Assembly: GCF_001420595.1 (NCBI RefSeq)
Contig: NZ_LJIX01000003.1
Coordinates: 1-56,443 of the forward strand
DNA: 56,443 bases
Source: Cytobacillus solani
GTDB lineage: Bacteria > Bacillota > Bacilli > Bacillales > Cytobacillaceae
Direction: 5' to 3'
The notes under the pieces are model-generated. The model was given only the letters and a program-made list of their open reading frames with translations. It had not been told where the DNA came from and searched no databases. Position numbers and translations under genes: made by a program. Shown here in pieces: positions 1-11,130 of this stretch; positions within the stretch are counted from its first letter, which is position 1, and each line of letters opens with the position of its first letter.

Positions 1-8
1 TAAATAGG

Positions 9-125
<117 letters not shown>

Positions 126-131
126 AAATGA

Positions 132-159
132 AAAGAGCACCTGTAAAGGTGCTCTTTTT
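132..159 (+). terminator. rRNA operon terminator
   Basis: A perfect GC-containing hairpin (AAGAGCACCT, short loop GTAA, AGGTGCTCTT) followed by a T run, only a few bases after 5S. It ends the rRNA operon entering from the left. Confidence 0.93.
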
Positions 160-185
160 GTGTTCTATAAAAAATGATGGGAAAA

Positions 186-207
186 TAAAAAGCCCCATAA
201 TGGAGCT
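186..207 (-). terminator. csfB terminator
   Basis: Read on the minus strand: AGCTCC, loop ATTAT, GGGGCT (one G-T pair), then TTTTTATTTT. It begins directly after the csfB stop codon, so csfB is a single-gene transcript facing the rRNA operon. Confidence 0.75.
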
Positions 208-209
208 CA

Positions 210-413
210 TCAAGAGAAAATTTCTGGATTTGTTATTTTTCTTAATTGCTTTAAGAAGTATTTATATTTAGGATTACTTGTATCTGTAGAAATTAGGTCA
301 TGTTCGCAGTCTGTACAAATAAAAGAAGTGTATAGATATATTCCTTTCCATTTTGTTTGCTCGCATATGACACACTCTTCCCCAATATGCTTCTTTGCCA
401 TTAGCATACCCAA
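210..413 (-). CDS. csfB: Anti-sigma-G/sigma-E factor Gin (CsfB)
   Basis: A 67-residue protein with two CxxC pairs (CVIC at about 14-17 and CTDC at about 33-36), the zinc-knuckle signature of Gin/CsfB. In B. subtilis this protein is made under sigma-F, binds sigma-G in the forespore to stop premature activity, and also acts on sigma-E. TTG at 413 is preferred as start because a GGAGGTGG Shine-Dalgarno sequence (420-426) lies at normal spacing; an ATG at 407 is in frame but sits about 14 nt from the core. A sigma-F-type promoter lies just upstream, implying a leader of only about 14 nt. The position next to the rRNA operon is the B. subtilis one, but here the gene is on the strand opposite to yaaO/tmk. 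Family assignment is firm from cysteine spacing, size and context. Confidence 0.88.
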   Translation of the reverse strand: MGMLMAKKHIGEECVICEQTKWKGIYLYTSFICTDCEHDLISTDTSNPKYKYFLKQLRKITNPEIFS

Positions 414-433
414 CTACTCCACCTCCATACACC

Positions 434-463
434 TAGTCTGTCCGTCTCTGTATCGTTGTATAC
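434..463 (-). promoter_or_regulatory. Sigma-F-type promoter of csfB
   Basis: On the minus strand GTATA (459-463), a 15-bp spacer and GGACAGACTA (434-443). This agrees with the sigma-F consensus GywTA-N15-GGnnAnAnTw except for one weakly conserved purine position. The predicted start is near 427, right at the Shine-Dalgarno sequence. Confidence 0.65.
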
Positions 464-652
464 AATCTTTAGAAAATTCAACTATAAATCCACTTATAAA
501 CCATTGTATGATTTAAACATAATTTGGTTGTATGTCTATTATGGAATTCTTTTACTGCTTTTTAATATTAATGAATAAAGGTAATAGTATCACTTCAAAC
601 AGCTATTTGGTAAAATAAATGGGACTCTAACAAAGATAATTGGTGATTATAA

Positions 653-2089
653 ATGAATCAAAAAAAAATGCCTTTATTCGAAAAGTTAAAGAAGCATGCC
701 GAGCAAAATCCAGTGTCATTTCATGTGCCTGGTCACAAATATGGGAAGCTCATAACAGGAGAGATCGGAAGTTATTATAAAGAATTGCTTAGGCTTGATG
801 CAACGGAAATTACTGGCTTAGATGATTTACATTCTCCTGAAGGAGCGATTAAAGAAGCAGAAGAGCTTCTTGCTCAATTATATGGGGTAAAAAAAAGTTT
901 TTTCTTAGTGAATGGCTCGACTGTTGGAAACCTCGCAATGATCATGACAGCAGTTAAGGAAGATGATACGGTTCTTGTACAAAGGAATTGTCATAAATCC
1001 ATTTTGAATGGGATCAGCCTTGTAAAAGCGAATCCTGTTTTTTTAGCTCCAGTTTTTGATGAAGATTGGGGTGTGGCAGGAGGGGTATCTGCAAGGATAG
1101 TTAAACAAGCTATAGAAATGTACCCTTATGCAAAGGCGCTCATTCTTACATATCCTAATTATTATGGAATGGTTAATGAATTAGAGGAGATTATAGAAGT
1201 CGCTCATTGCCAACGTATTCCTGTTTTGATTGATGAAGCACATGGGGCTCATTTTATTGGGGGAAAGTATTTTCCGCCATCTGCCATACAACTAAATGCA
1301 GATATCGTTGTTCAATCGGCACATAAAACACTTCCTGCAATGACAATGGGAGCATATTTACATTTTAATAGTGACCTTCTTTCAGCAGTACACGTAAGCG
1401 GATTTCTTCAGATTCTACAATCTAGCAGCCCTTCCTATCCAATTATGGCTTCTTTAGATATAGCCAGAAACTATTTAGCTACATTTACAGATAAGGATGC
1501 CGAATCACTTCAGCAGAAGATAACTGAATTTCGGAATGAGCTACAGCAGCTAAAAGAAATCAGGGTGTTAACATATAAGGGGGGGATGGGTGACCCTTTA
1601 AAGATAACAATCCAATCAACAACCTCGTTAAGTGGGTATGACCTCCAAAAATTATTTGAAAGTAAAGGGATATATACAGAAATGGCTGACCCTTATAATG
1701 TTGTTCTTGTATTCCCATTATTAAAAGATAGAATGGAATATCCTATAAGGGAAATTACTACTCACTTTCAAGCTGCATTGAAATCAATTACTTATAATGA
1801 AATGGGTAAAGGAAAAGGTTCGTACAATAATCCTGATATTTCCAGATTAGCATTAAATGCAGAAGAACAAGCACGATTAGAAAAAGTCAATATCCCGATT
1901 GAGGAAGCTACTGGGAAAATATGTGCACAATTAATTGTTCCATACCCGCCTGGCATCCCATTATTATTTCCTGGGGAAATAATAAGCGAAGAAACAATCG
2001 AACATATTAAATTACTAAGAGTGTCCGGAGCTAGATTTCAAGGTGATGGGGATCTAAAAGAAGGGAAACTAACTATATATTTAACCTAA
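653..2089 (+). CDS. yaaO: PLP-dependent Orn/Lys/Arg decarboxylase family protein YaaO
   Basis: 478 residues, the usual length for YaaO-type members of the fold-I basic amino acid decarboxylase family. The N-terminus has FHVPGHK, the middle has the substrate/PLP segment DEAHGAHF, and the Schiff-base lysine is K225 in SAHKTLPAM. The C-terminal domain carries YPPGIPLLFPGE, typical of arginine/lysine decarboxylases. The family removes CO2 from a basic amino acid to give a polyamine precursor; the actual substrate of YaaO cannot be read from sequence. The start at 653 has only a modest GGTGAT ribosome site. The gene lies 38 bp upstream of tmk, as in B. subtilis, but the xpaC-yaaN genes that I recall preceding yaaO there are absent. 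Confidence 0.9.
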   Translation: MNQKKMPLFEKLKKHAEQNPVSFHVPGHKYGKLITGEIGSYYKELLRLDATEITGLDDLHSPEGAIKEAEELLAQLYGVKKSFFLVNGSTVGNLAMIMTAVKEDDTVLVQRNCHKSILNGISLVKANPVFLAPVFDEDWGVAGGVSARIVKQAIEMYPYAKALILTYPNYYGMVNELEEIIEVAHCQRIPVLIDEAHGAHFIGGKYFPPSAIQLNADIVVQSAHKTLPAMTMGAYLHFNSDLLSAVHVSGFLQILQSSSPSYPIMASLDIARNYLATFTDKDAESLQQKITEFRNELQQLKEIRVLTYKGGMGDPLKITIQSTTSLSGYDLQKLFESKGIYTEMADPYNVVLVFPLLKDRMEYPIREITTHFQAALKSITYNEMGKGKGSYNNPDISRLALNAEEQARLEKVNIPIEEATGKICAQLIVPYPPGIPLLFPGEIISEETIEHIKLLRVSGARFQGDGDLKEGKLTIYLT

Positions 2090-2127
2090 CTATATTTACT
2101 ATACTAAATCATCATGGGGGTTAACAA

Positions 2128-2784
2128 ATGAATAAAGGGATTTTTATTACAGCAGAAGGACCGGAGGGAGCAGGTAAGACAACAGTGATCGGAATGCTTT
2201 CCCAAAAACTTGAGCAAGAAGGGTATCGGATCCTCCTAACAAGAGAACCGGGAGGAATAGAAATAGCTGAACAAATACGAAGGGTCATTCTGGATAAAAA
2301 AAATACACAAATGGATGCTCGAACTGAAGCTTTATTGTATGCAGCCGCGAGAAGACAACATCTAGTTGAGAAGGTTATCCCTGCTCTTGAAAAAGGATAT
2401 ATCGTTTTATGTGATCGGTTTATTGATAGTTCTTTGGCCTATCAGGGCTATGCTCGCGGGTTAGGTATTAAAGAAGTTTTTTCCATTAACCGTTTTGCAA
2501 TAGAGGATATGATGCCGAAGCTGACATTGTATTTTGATATTGAACCAGAGATTGGACTTGAAAGAATTAACAAGCATAAGAATCGAGAAGTTAATCGTCT
2601 TGATTTAGAGGATCTTGATTTTCACCATAAGGTTCGAGAAGGATATGCTAATTTAATGAATGACTATCCAGAGCGAATGGTTAAAATTAATGCTGCTCAG
2701 CCGATTGAATCCGTATTAAGAGAAGCAGAATGGAAAATTAAGGAGATTATTCAGCGAGAAAGTGAAAAAGACCTTAAAGAATAG
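2128..2784 (+). CDS. tmk: Thymidylate kinase
   Basis: 218 residues. It phosphorylates dTMP to dTDP with ATP, the last dedicated step to dTTP in both de novo and salvage routes, in the cytosol. The P-loop GPEGAGKT is at 11-18, the TREPGG substrate motif at 38-43, and the DRFIDSS motif with the catalytic/dTMP-binding DR pair at 96-102. A GGGGG ribosome site lies just before ATG 2128. It is slightly longer than the roughly 212 aa I recall for B. subtilis because of a charged C-terminal tail. The gene follows yaaO closely and is followed by a repeat element, so transcription into yaaQ probably depends on the new promoter at about 3054. Confidence 0.97.
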   Translation: MNKGIFITAEGPEGAGKTTVIGMLSQKLEQEGYRILLTREPGGIEIAEQIRRVILDKKNTQMDARTEALLYAAARRQHLVEKVIPALEKGYIVLCDRFIDSSLAYQGYARGLGIKEVFSINRFAIEDMMPKLTLYFDIEPEIGLERINKHKNREVNRLDLEDLDFHHKVREGYANLMNDYPERMVKINAAQPIESVLREAEWKIKEIIQRESEKDLKE

Positions 2785-2800
2785 TCTTTAAAGTCTTTTT

Positions 2801-2990
2801 TTAAAAGATAAGAAAGTATAACTTTGGAGTTAGAGAATTGTCTAGCTCCGCACTATCGCCTATCAAACTTCAGGCCCACTCTGTACGATAAGTCAACATC
2901 GGTTCGCTCTCGCTCACCGTGTTTCCTTTATCGAAAGAACCGGTCCTTCCAGTTTGTACGGCGATGACCAAGGTGCTTGCGCTTTTCTTA
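2801..2990 (+). repeat. Intergenic repeat, family A copy 1
   Basis: About 190 bp that aligns over most of its length with 13984-14175 and 15656-15843, and in reverse with 23232-23406. The conserved head AGAGAATTGTCTAGC and the internal block TATCGAAAGAACCGG are nearly identical between these forward copies. Head GCAC-T-ATCGCC pairs with tail GGCGAT...GGTGC, so a transcript would fold into a long arm. It fills the tmk-yaaQ gap; no open frame or transposase is present. The rest of this gap holds only the yaaQ promoter. Confidence 0.85.
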
Positions 2991-3023
2991 TAGTCCAAGA
3001 AAATTCCCATTTATCGACAATGA

Positions 3024-3431
<408 letters not shown>

Positions 3432-3457
3432 ATAGAAAGGTATCGTGGAGGATTATG

Positions 3458-3898
3458 ATGAAAATTAATCAAGAACTTCGTTTGAATGTGGATAAAGTTA
3501 GACCAGAACAAAAGCATTTAGTTAATGGCGGAGCTAAGTTTTCTGGTCTAGTTCAAAAGCAAGATCAGAAAATGCAAAATATGCAGCTGCAACAGCTGCT
3601 AAAGGATATCAATTTAGCGGGAGACCGGCTTGGACGTTCAAGAACTTTTAAAGATTTAGCTAAATTTAAAACATTAGTAAAACGTTTTGTGAAAGAGGCT
3701 GTTGATTATGGGATGGAGCTAAAGCAGTCCCATAGCTGGAATCAATTTGGCCAAGGGAGATCTTTACGAGTTGTTGAAACTATTGATAATAAGCTAGTTG
3801 AATTAACAGAGGAAGTTATGAAAAAAGAAGAATCTTCTATAGATATATTAGGAAAAATCGGTGAAATAAAAGGGCTTTTGATCAATATATATACGTAA
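3458..3898 (+). CDS. yaaR: DUF327 family protein YaaR
   Basis: 146 residues, hydrophilic and mostly helical, of the YaaR/DUF327 family. I know no established biochemical role. Two adjacent ATG codons (3455 and 3458) follow GGAGG at 3447-3451; the second gives the better 6-nt spacing and the family N-terminus MKINQE. No signal peptide, membrane segment or cysteine pair is visible. It sits between darA and holB, its normal place, with 12 bp to the holB start, suggesting co-transcription with replication and signalling genes. Confidence 0.88.
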   Translation: MKINQELRLNVDKVRPEQKHLVNGGAKFSGLVQKQDQKMQNMQLQQLLKDINLAGDRLGRSRTFKDLAKFKTLVKRFVKEAVDYGMELKQSHSWNQFGQGRSLRVVETIDNKLVELTEEVMKKEESSIDILGKIGEIKGLLINIYT

Positions 3899-3910
3899 GT
3901 GGTGATGGAA

Positions 3911-4918
3911 TTGGCGAAAACATGGGAACAGCTTCAGGAAATACAGCCTGTCGTTTTGAAAATGTTAAAAAATAGTATATTAAAGGGGCGGCTTGCCCAT
4001 GCCTATTTATTCGAAGGAATGAAGGGGACTGGAAAACGTGAGGCAAGTACGCTGTTGGCCAAAAGTGTATTTTGCCAATCCCTTGTAGAAGGTTATATCC
4101 CATGTGAAACCTGCCTAAACTGTAAAAGAATCAACAACGGAAACCATCCAGATGTACATGTTGTTGAACCAGATGGCCAGTCTATCAAGAAAACTCAGAT
4201 TCACTCGCTGCAAGAGGAGTTTTCCAAAACAGGGGTTGAATCAAATAAGAAATTATACATGATTGTACATGCGGACCGAATGACAATAAATGCAGCAAAT
4301 AGTTTATTAAAATTTCTCGAAGAGCCACATCCTCACACCATTGCCATTTTGATGACAGAACAGTCCCAACAAATACTCCCTACTATTCTTTCTCGCTGTC
4401 AAACTATTTCATTTAAGGCTCTTTCTTCTTATCAAATGATTGAAACGCTTACAACAAATGGAGTGGATCGTTTTACGGCGCCAATACTTGCCCAGATTAC
4501 CAATAATTTAGATGAAGCACTCGAATATAGTCGAAATGATTGGTTTGTACAAGCGCAAAAAATAGTGTTAAAATTACATGAAGTGCTTAAAAAAAACCCG
4601 CTTGAAGCAATGGTAACCCTTCAGGAGGAATGGTTTTTCCACTTTAAAGAAAAAGAACAAATGGATTATGGTTTAGATCTACTATTACTTATTTTTAAGG
4701 ATTTATTATATATTCAGTTAGGCAAACAGGATCAAGCTGTTTTTCAAAACGAAAAAATCCGCTTTGAGCAGTTTGCCTTGCAATCCTCGAGCAGGCGTAT
4801 ATCAGAGCAGATGACAGCCATTTTAGAAGCAAAAAGGAAATTGCAAGCAAATATGAATCCGCAGCTGCTAATGGAACAGCTTGTATTGAAATTGCAGGAG
4901 GGGTCTTCATTTGTATGA
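3911..4918 (+). CDS. holB: DNA polymerase III delta-prime subunit
   Basis: 335 residues. It is a clamp-loader subunit that works with DnaX and HolA to load the beta clamp. HAYLFEG at 30-36 leads into the AAA+ P-loop-like segment GMKGTGK (36-42). A four-cysteine zinc module (C55, C65, C68, C71) follows, and LLKFLEEPHPHTIAI and LSRCQTISF are the AAA+ sensor-type motifs shared by HolB/DnaX. TTG 3911 is preferred because GGTGAT at 3901-3906 can pair with the 16S 3' end and the protein then starts MAKTW, like MAISW in B. subtilis; GTG 3899 and ATG 3905 are alternatives. Its end overlaps ricT by 8 bp, indicating translational coupling. Confidence 0.93.
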   Translation: MAKTWEQLQEIQPVVLKMLKNSILKGRLAHAYLFEGMKGTGKREASTLLAKSVFCQSLVEGYIPCETCLNCKRINNGNHPDVHVVEPDGQSIKKTQIHSLQEEFSKTGVESNKKLYMIVHADRMTINAANSLLKFLEEPHPHTIAILMTEQSQQILPTILSRCQTISFKALSSYQMIETLTTNGVDRFTAPILAQITNNLDEALEYSRNDWFVQAQKIVLKLHEVLKKNPLEAMVTLQEEWFFHFKEKEQMDYGLDLLLLIFKDLLYIQLGKQDQAVFQNEKIRFEQFALQSSSRRISEQMTAILEAKRKLQANMNPQLLMEQLVLKLQEGSSFV

Positions 4919-5738
4919 TGTAGTAGGAGTCCGCTTTAAAAAAGCGGGGAAAATATATTATTTTGATCCCGGTGGGTTAATGATTGTAAAGGATGACTTT
5001 GTAATTGTTGAAACCGTTCGAGGAGTGGAATATGGGAGGGTAGTGGTAGCCCCGAAAAAGGTTGATGAGCATGATGTTGTCCTTCCATTAAAAAAAGTCC
5101 TCCGAATCGCGGATCAAAAAGATCGAATGATTGTTGAAGAAAATAAACAAGCAGCAAAGGAAGCCTATGAGGTTTGCTGTGAAAAGGTAAGTACGCATCA
5201 ACTTGATATGAAACTAGTTGATGTTGAATATACATTCGATCGTAATAAGGTCATATTTTTCTTTACTGCTGACGGAAGAGTAGATTTTCGTGAATTAGTT
5301 AAGGATTTGGCAGCCATTTTCCGGACAAGGATTGAACTGCGCCAAATAGGGGTAAGAGATGAAGCAAAAATGCTCGGCGGAATTGGCCCCTGCGGAAGAA
5401 TGCTATGCTGCTCTACCTTTTTAGGCGACTTTGACCCCGTATCAATTAAGATGGCGAAGGATCAAAATCTATCATTAAACCCTACAAAAATCTCAGGACT
5501 ATGCGGAAGATTAATGTGTTGCTTAAAATATGAGAATGATGAGTATGAGGCGGCTAAAGAACTGTTGCCGGATGTAGGTGAATGGATCGAAACGCCGGAT
5601 GGACCTGGAAAAGTAGTAGGCTTAAATATTCTTGAACGAGTGCTTCAGGTCGATGTGACATCACAGGAGCGAGTGCTGGAATATACACATGATGAAATAT
5701 TAAAACAGGATGCTGTATCAGTTCAATCCACAGATTAA
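4911..5738 (+). CDS. ricT: Y-complex/regulatory iron-sulfur protein RicT (YaaT, PSP1 domain)
   Basis: 275 residues, equal to the B. subtilis protein. RicT forms the RicA-RicF-RicT (YmcA-YlbF-YaaT) complex, which supports RNase Y-dependent mRNA maturation and influences the Spo0A phosphorelay, competence and biofilm formation. The PSP1 C-terminal domain is seen with its cysteine-rich segment [19 protein letters not shown] and a second [12 protein letters not shown]; these cysteines bind Fe-S clusters in the known complex. The start is TTG 4911 after GGAGGGG, inside the end of holB. The next gene, yabA, starts 13 bp downstream, so the coupling holB-ricT-yabA links replication and sporulation control. 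Confidence 0.95.
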   Translation: MYDVVGVRFKKAGKIYYFDPGGLMIVKDDFVIVETVRGVEYGRVVVAPKKVDEHDVVLPLKKVLRIADQKDRMIVEENKQAAKEAYEVCCEKVSTHQLDMKLVDVEYTFDRNKVIFFFTADGRVDFRELVKDLAAIFRTRIELRQIGVRDEAKMLGGIGPCGRMLCCSTFLGDFDPVSIKMAKDQNLSLNPTKISGLCGRLMCCLKYENDEYEAAKELLPDVGEWIETPDGPGKVVGLNILERVLQVDVTSQERVLEYTHDEILKQDAVSVQSTD

Positions 5739-5751
5739 TGAGGTGGAACAC

Positions 5752-6126
5752 GTGGATAAAAAAGAAATCTTTGACTCAGTAAGTAGTATGGAAGCCCAAA
5801 TCGGACATTTATATCAGCAGCTTGGTGAGTTAAAGCAGCATTTGGCAGAAATACTTGAAGAGAATAATTCTTTAAAACTGGAAAATAATCATCTAAGACA
5901 ACATTTAGAATTGCACACAGATGAGGTAGAAAAGCCAAGTAAAAAGAGTCAAACAGCGAATGCGAAGGTAGAGTCAGCGGCTGAAAAGCTGATTGATATA
6001 GGGGAAGGCTACGATAACCTTGCCCGTTTGTACCAAGAAGGCTTTCATATTTGTAACCTGCATTTTGGAAGTCCGCGGAAAGAAGGAGACTGCTTGTTTT
6101 GTTTATCCTTCCTAAATAAGAAATAA
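5752..6126 (+). CDS. yabA: DNA replication initiation control protein YabA
   Basis: 124 residues. YabA binds DnaA and the DnaN clamp and limits re-initiation in Bacillus. The N-terminal half is a leucine-zipper-like coiled coil (about 10-65, with [15 protein letters not shown]). The C-terminal zinc module is [19 protein letters not shown] near residues 97-118. The start is GTG 5752 after GAGGTGG with 6-nt spacing. It is followed by a convincing terminator, so the yaaQ-to-yabA unit ends here. Confidence 0.95.
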   Translation: MDKKEIFDSVSSMEAQIGHLYQQLGELKQHLAEILEENNSLKLENNHLRQHLELHTDEVEKPSKKSQTANAKVESAAEKLIDIGEGYDNLARLYQEGFHICNLHFGSPRKEGDCLFCLSFLNKK

Positions 6127-6134
6127 TGATGATG

Positions 6135-6162
6135 GCCTTCCTATCAAAGGAAGGCTATTTTT
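6135..6162 (+). terminator. Terminator after yabA
   Basis: GCCTTCCT, loop ATCAA, AGGAAGGC, then TATTTTT. It closes the yaaQ-yabA transcription unit immediately before a shortened repeat copy. Confidence 0.85.
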
Positions 6163-6262
6163 AAAGACAAGAAAGTGTATTTTCGAGACGGAGAATTGTT
6201 TAACGCAGCGGTTTATCAGTTTGTAAGGCGGATGATCAAGATGCATGCGCTTTTCTTACTCG
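6159..6262 (+). repeat. Intergenic repeat, family A, internally deleted copy (A5)
   Basis: About 100 bp. The head GACAAGAAAGTGTAT...GGAGAATTG and the tail GTTTGTAAGGCGGATGATCAAG...GCGCTTTTCTTA match the ends of the full family A copies, but the middle of about 90 bp is missing. It lies between yabA and yabB and happens to be an open frame joined to yabB; that extension is not part of the gene. Confidence 0.65.
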
Positions 6263-6294
6263 AATGGAAATTTATACGTTTTGGAGGCAAGCGA

Positions 6295-7035
6295 ATGGAC
6301 TTTTTACAAGGAGATGAACGGTTAGACTATTTGTTGGCAGAGGATTTGAGAATCATTCAAAGCCCATCAGTCTTCTCTTTCTCACTTGATGCTGTATTAT
6401 TAGCAAGATTTGTGTATGTACCTATTCAAAAGGGAATGATAATCGATCTATGCAGCGGAAATGGTGTGATTCCATTATTCTTAAGTGCAAGAACAAAAGG
6501 AATAATAACGGGTGTTGAAATTCAGGAGAGACTATACGATATGGCGAAAAGGAGCATAGAGTATAATAATCTTCAAGAACGTATACAAATGATTCATGGG
6601 GATATAAAAGAAATGCCTAATAGGTTAGGATATGGAAAGTTTGATGTTGTTACTTGTAATCCTCCATATTTTCCTACTCCCTCCGCGGAGGAAAGAAATG
6701 AGAATGAGCATTTAGCTATTGCGAGGCATGAAATCTTATGTACATTAGAGGATGCCCTTCAGGTTTCCAGTCAGTTAGTAAGACAGGGTGGGAAAGTGGC
6801 ATTTGTCCATCGTCCTTCAAGATTTCTCGATATCATGACTTTAATGAGAAAATATAGACTGGAACCGAAAAAAATTCAATTTGTCTACCCGAAGCAAGGA
6901 AAAGAAGCAAACACATTGCTGATTGAAGCAACAAAAGATGGCAATCCTGATTTAAAAATATTGCCGCCGCTTATTGTATATAATGAAGAAAATGAATATA
7001 CCTCAGAGTTGAAGGAAATTTTATATGGAAAATAG
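6295..7035 (+). CDS. yabB: tRNA1(Val) (adenine-N6)-methyltransferase-like protein YabB
   Basis: 246 residues, Rossmann-fold SAM-dependent methyltransferase of the TrmN6/YfiC group. Motif I is [16 protein letters not shown] and the N6-adenine catalytic motif IV is NPPYF. Such enzymes modify A37 of tRNA1Val in E. coli; the B. subtilis YabB target is assumed to be a similar tRNA adenine. An in-frame extension up to 6175 exists but runs through a repeat; ATG 6295 has TTGGAGG at proper spacing and gives the family length of about 247 aa. It overlaps yazA by 11 bp. Confidence 0.9.
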   Translation: MDFLQGDERLDYLLAEDLRIIQSPSVFSFSLDAVLLARFVYVPIQKGMIIDLCSGNGVIPLFLSARTKGIITGVEIQERLYDMAKRSIEYNNLQERIQMIHGDIKEMPNRLGYGKFDVVTCNPPYFPTPSAEERNENEHLAIARHEILCTLEDALQVSSQLVRQGGKVAFVHRPSRFLDIMTLMRKYRLEPKKIQFVYPKQGKEANTLLIEATKDGNPDLKILPPLIVYNEENEYTSELKEILYGK

Positions 7036-7312
7036 TCATCATTATTTTTACGTATTGCATTGTAAAGATAATAGTCTGTATGCTGGTTATACTAATAATT
7101 TGGATAGACGAGTAAAGCTCCATAATGAAGGCAAGGGTGCCAAGTATACGAGAGGGAGAGGACCGGTAAAGCTGGTCTTCTCAAAAGCTTATGATAATAA
7201 GAGCGAGGCATTAAAGGCAGAATATGAATTTAAGCAGTGGACCAGGAAAAAGAAAGAAGACTTTCTAGTAAAGGAATCAGGTGGAATATATGTGGCAGCA
7301 AAAGAGCTTTAA
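7025..7312 (+). CDS. yazA: GIY-YIG domain protein YazA
   Basis: 95 residues forming one GIY-YIG nuclease-fold domain: FYVLHC at the start, [27 protein letters not shown] in the middle (with Y, G and R at the catalytic positions), and the conserved E in the [12 protein letters not shown] region. Stand-alone UPF0213 proteins of this kind have no well-established substrate. It starts inside the end of yabB and its own end overlaps rsmI by 23 bp, so yabB-yazA-rsmI are translationally coupled. Confidence 0.9.
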   Translation: MENSHHYFYVLHCKDNSLYAGYTNNLDRRVKLHNEGKGAKYTRGRGPVKLVFSKAYDNKSEALKAEYEFKQWTRKKKEDFLVKESGGIYVAAKEL

Positions 7313-8168
7313 TAATGAGGAGCAAAAGGGAATTTTGTATTTGGTTCCGACCCCAATTGGTAATCTTGAAGATATGAGCTTTCGGGCGATAAGAATAATG
7401 AAGGAATCGGACTTTATTGCTGCGGAGGATACAAGAAATACGAAGAAGCTTTGCAATTACTTTGAGATTGATACACCTGTTATAAGTTATCATGAGCATA
7501 ACAAAGAGGTGAGCGGGCAAAAACTGTTGGAAAAACTAACGGCAGGCGCGAAGATTGCTCTTGTGAGTGATGCAGGGATGCCAACGATCTCAGATCCAGG
7601 TTTTGAGCTAGTTGCAGCGGCGACCGCTGAACAATTAACGGTTGTCCCTCTTCCAGGTGCAAATGCAGCATTGACCGCACTGATTGCTTCTGGCCTAAAC
7701 CCGCAGCCTTTTTATTTTTATGGTTTTTTAAACAGACAAAAGAAGATAAAAAGGCAGGAGCTTGAAAAACTTGCCAAATTTACAGCAACCACAATCCTAT
7801 ATGAGGCGCCGCATCGCTTAAAAGAAACACTTACACTGATTGATGAACAGATGGGTGATAGAAGGATTGTTCTTTGCCGTGAATTAACGAAGAAATATGA
7901 AGAGTTTATCAGAGGAACAGTAAAAGAAGTAATAAATTGGGCAACAAATGAGGAAGTCCGGGGAGAGTTTTGCCTGATAATAGAAGGTTCTTCAGCTGAA
8001 GAAAACGAGGATGAAGAGGCCTGGTGGGGAGAAATGTCTATTGAGGATCATGTTTCTCATTATATTACGGTCAATGGAATGTCAAGCAAGGATGCTGTTA
8101 AACAAACGGCTAGTGATCGCCAGATGAGTAAAAGAGAGGTTTACCATATTTACCATATTAAAGAATAA
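7290..8168 (+). CDS. rsmI: 16S rRNA (cytidine(1402)-2'-O)-methyltransferase
   Basis: 292 residues, identical in length to B. subtilis YabC/RsmI. It adds the 2'-O-methyl group to C1402 in the ribosomal decoding centre using SAM. It has the tetrapyrrole-methylase fold: GILYLVPTPIGNLEDM near residue 12, AAEDTRNTKKL, VSDAGMPTISDPG and VPLPGANAALTALIASG. ATG 7290 (MWQQKSF) is chosen over the in-frame GTG at 7281 because AGGTGG lies at the right spacing and the family starts this way. It is the last gene before a terminator shared with abrB. Confidence 0.95.
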   Translation: MWQQKSFNNEEQKGILYLVPTPIGNLEDMSFRAIRIMKESDFIAAEDTRNTKKLCNYFEIDTPVISYHEHNKEVSGQKLLEKLTAGAKIALVSDAGMPTISDPGFELVAAATAEQLTVVPLPGANAALTALIASGLNPQPFYFYGFLNRQKKIKRQELEKLAKFTATTILYEAPHRLKETLTLIDEQMGDRRIVLCRELTKKYEEFIRGTVKEVINWATNEEVRGEFCLIIEGSSAEENEDEEAWWGEMSIEDHVSHYITVNGMSSKDAVKQTASDRQMSKREVYHIYHIKE

Positions 8169-8200
8169 AAAGCTCCTCAAATTTTGAGAAGCTTTTTTTC
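8168..8200. terminator. Bidirectional terminator between rsmI and abrB
   Basis: AAGCTCCTCAAA and TTTGAGAAGCTT form a hairpin followed by a T run on the + strand and preceded by an A run, so it can serve both converging genes. Confidence 0.75.
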
Positions 8201-8482
8201 TTATACTAATTCAAATCTATTTTGGATTTCTTTTAATAGTTGCTCTGCACCTTCACGGCTAACAATTAACTTGCCGTTAGCTAAAGTAAGGTTATCATCA
8301 GAAACTTCTCCAGTTACTTGGCATGTCATATTTGGCTTATACTTTTTTAGGATGATTCTTTCATCATCCACATAGATTTCAAGTGCATCCTTCTCAGCAA
8401 TATCTAATGTACGTCTTAATTCTATAGGAATAACCACACGTCCAAGCTCATCAACTTTACGAACAATACCTGTAGATTTCAT
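8201..8482 (-). CDS. abrB: Transition-state regulator AbrB
   Basis: 93 residues, nearly the same as B. subtilis AbrB. The N-terminal swapped-hairpin DNA-binding domain reads MKSTGIVRKVDELGRVVIP...LRRTL (residues 1-25), followed by ALEIYVDDERIILKKYKP and a C-terminal multimerisation domain. AbrB represses many stationary-phase genes during growth, including spoVG in B. subtilis. A GGGAGGAG ribosome site lies before the ATG. The upstream region has a strong promoter followed by Spo0A boxes, so repression by phosphorylated Spo0A looks conserved. The single cysteine in NMTCQVTGE is present. Confidence 0.98.
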   Translation of the reverse strand: MKSTGIVRKVDELGRVVIPIELRRTLDIAEKDALEIYVDDERIILKKYKPNMTCQVTGEVSDDNLTLANGKLIVSREGAEQLLKEIQNRFELV

Positions 8483-8533
8483 TTAATATTCTCCTCCCAA
8501 AATATATAATTCTATTTTTTAAATTATCATTGA

Positions 8534-8550
8534 TTCGTCATAATTCGACA
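8534..8550 (-). promoter_or_regulatory. Tandem Spo0A (0A) boxes downstream of the abrB promoter
   Basis: On the minus strand TGTCGAA (8544-8550) and TGACGAA (8534-8540), both fitting the 0A consensus TGNCGAA in the same orientation exactly 10 bp apart. They lie about 11-27 bp after the predicted transcription start, where Spo0A-P blocks abrB in B. subtilis. Confidence 0.8.
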
Positions 8551-8567
8551 AAATTAATTGTACCTCA

Positions 8568-8596
8568 ATAATACCAGTCATTCCAAAAAACGTCAA
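8568..8596 (-). promoter_or_regulatory. Sigma-A promoter of abrB
   Basis: Minus-strand TTGACG (8591-8596), 17-bp spacer, TATTAT (8568-8573), with a predicted start near 8561. This leaves an AT-rich leader of about 80 nt before abrB. Confidence 0.75.
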
Positions 8597-11060
<2,464 letters not shown>

Positions 11061-11072
11061 TAAAAAGTGAAT

Positions 11073-11130
11073 AACATAGAAATGTTTCACGTGTAACATT
11101 TTACGTCGAACATTTCTATGTTTTTCTTTT
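11073..11130 (+). terminator. metS terminator
   Basis: A perfect 14-bp inverted repeat (AACATAGAAATGTT at 11073-11086 and AACATTTCTATGTT at 11109-11122) followed by TTTCTTTT. The 22-nt loop is long because it holds most of a parS site, which also takes in the last four bases of the left arm. Confidence 0.8.
11083..11098 (-). other. parS: parS site for ParB/Spo0J
   Basis: The minus strand reads TGTTACACGTGAAACA, a full match to the Bacillus parS consensus TGTTNCACGTGAAACA. ParB (Spo0J) loads and spreads from such sites to organise the origin region and recruit SMC. A parS near 4 degrees, around metS, is known in B. subtilis as I recall, so the location is consistent with an origin-proximal window. 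Confidence 0.88.

Noticed and set aside
6175-6294. N-terminal extension of yabB
   Set aside because: It runs through repeat DNA and lacks a ribosome site; ATG 6295 has a strong one and gives the family length.
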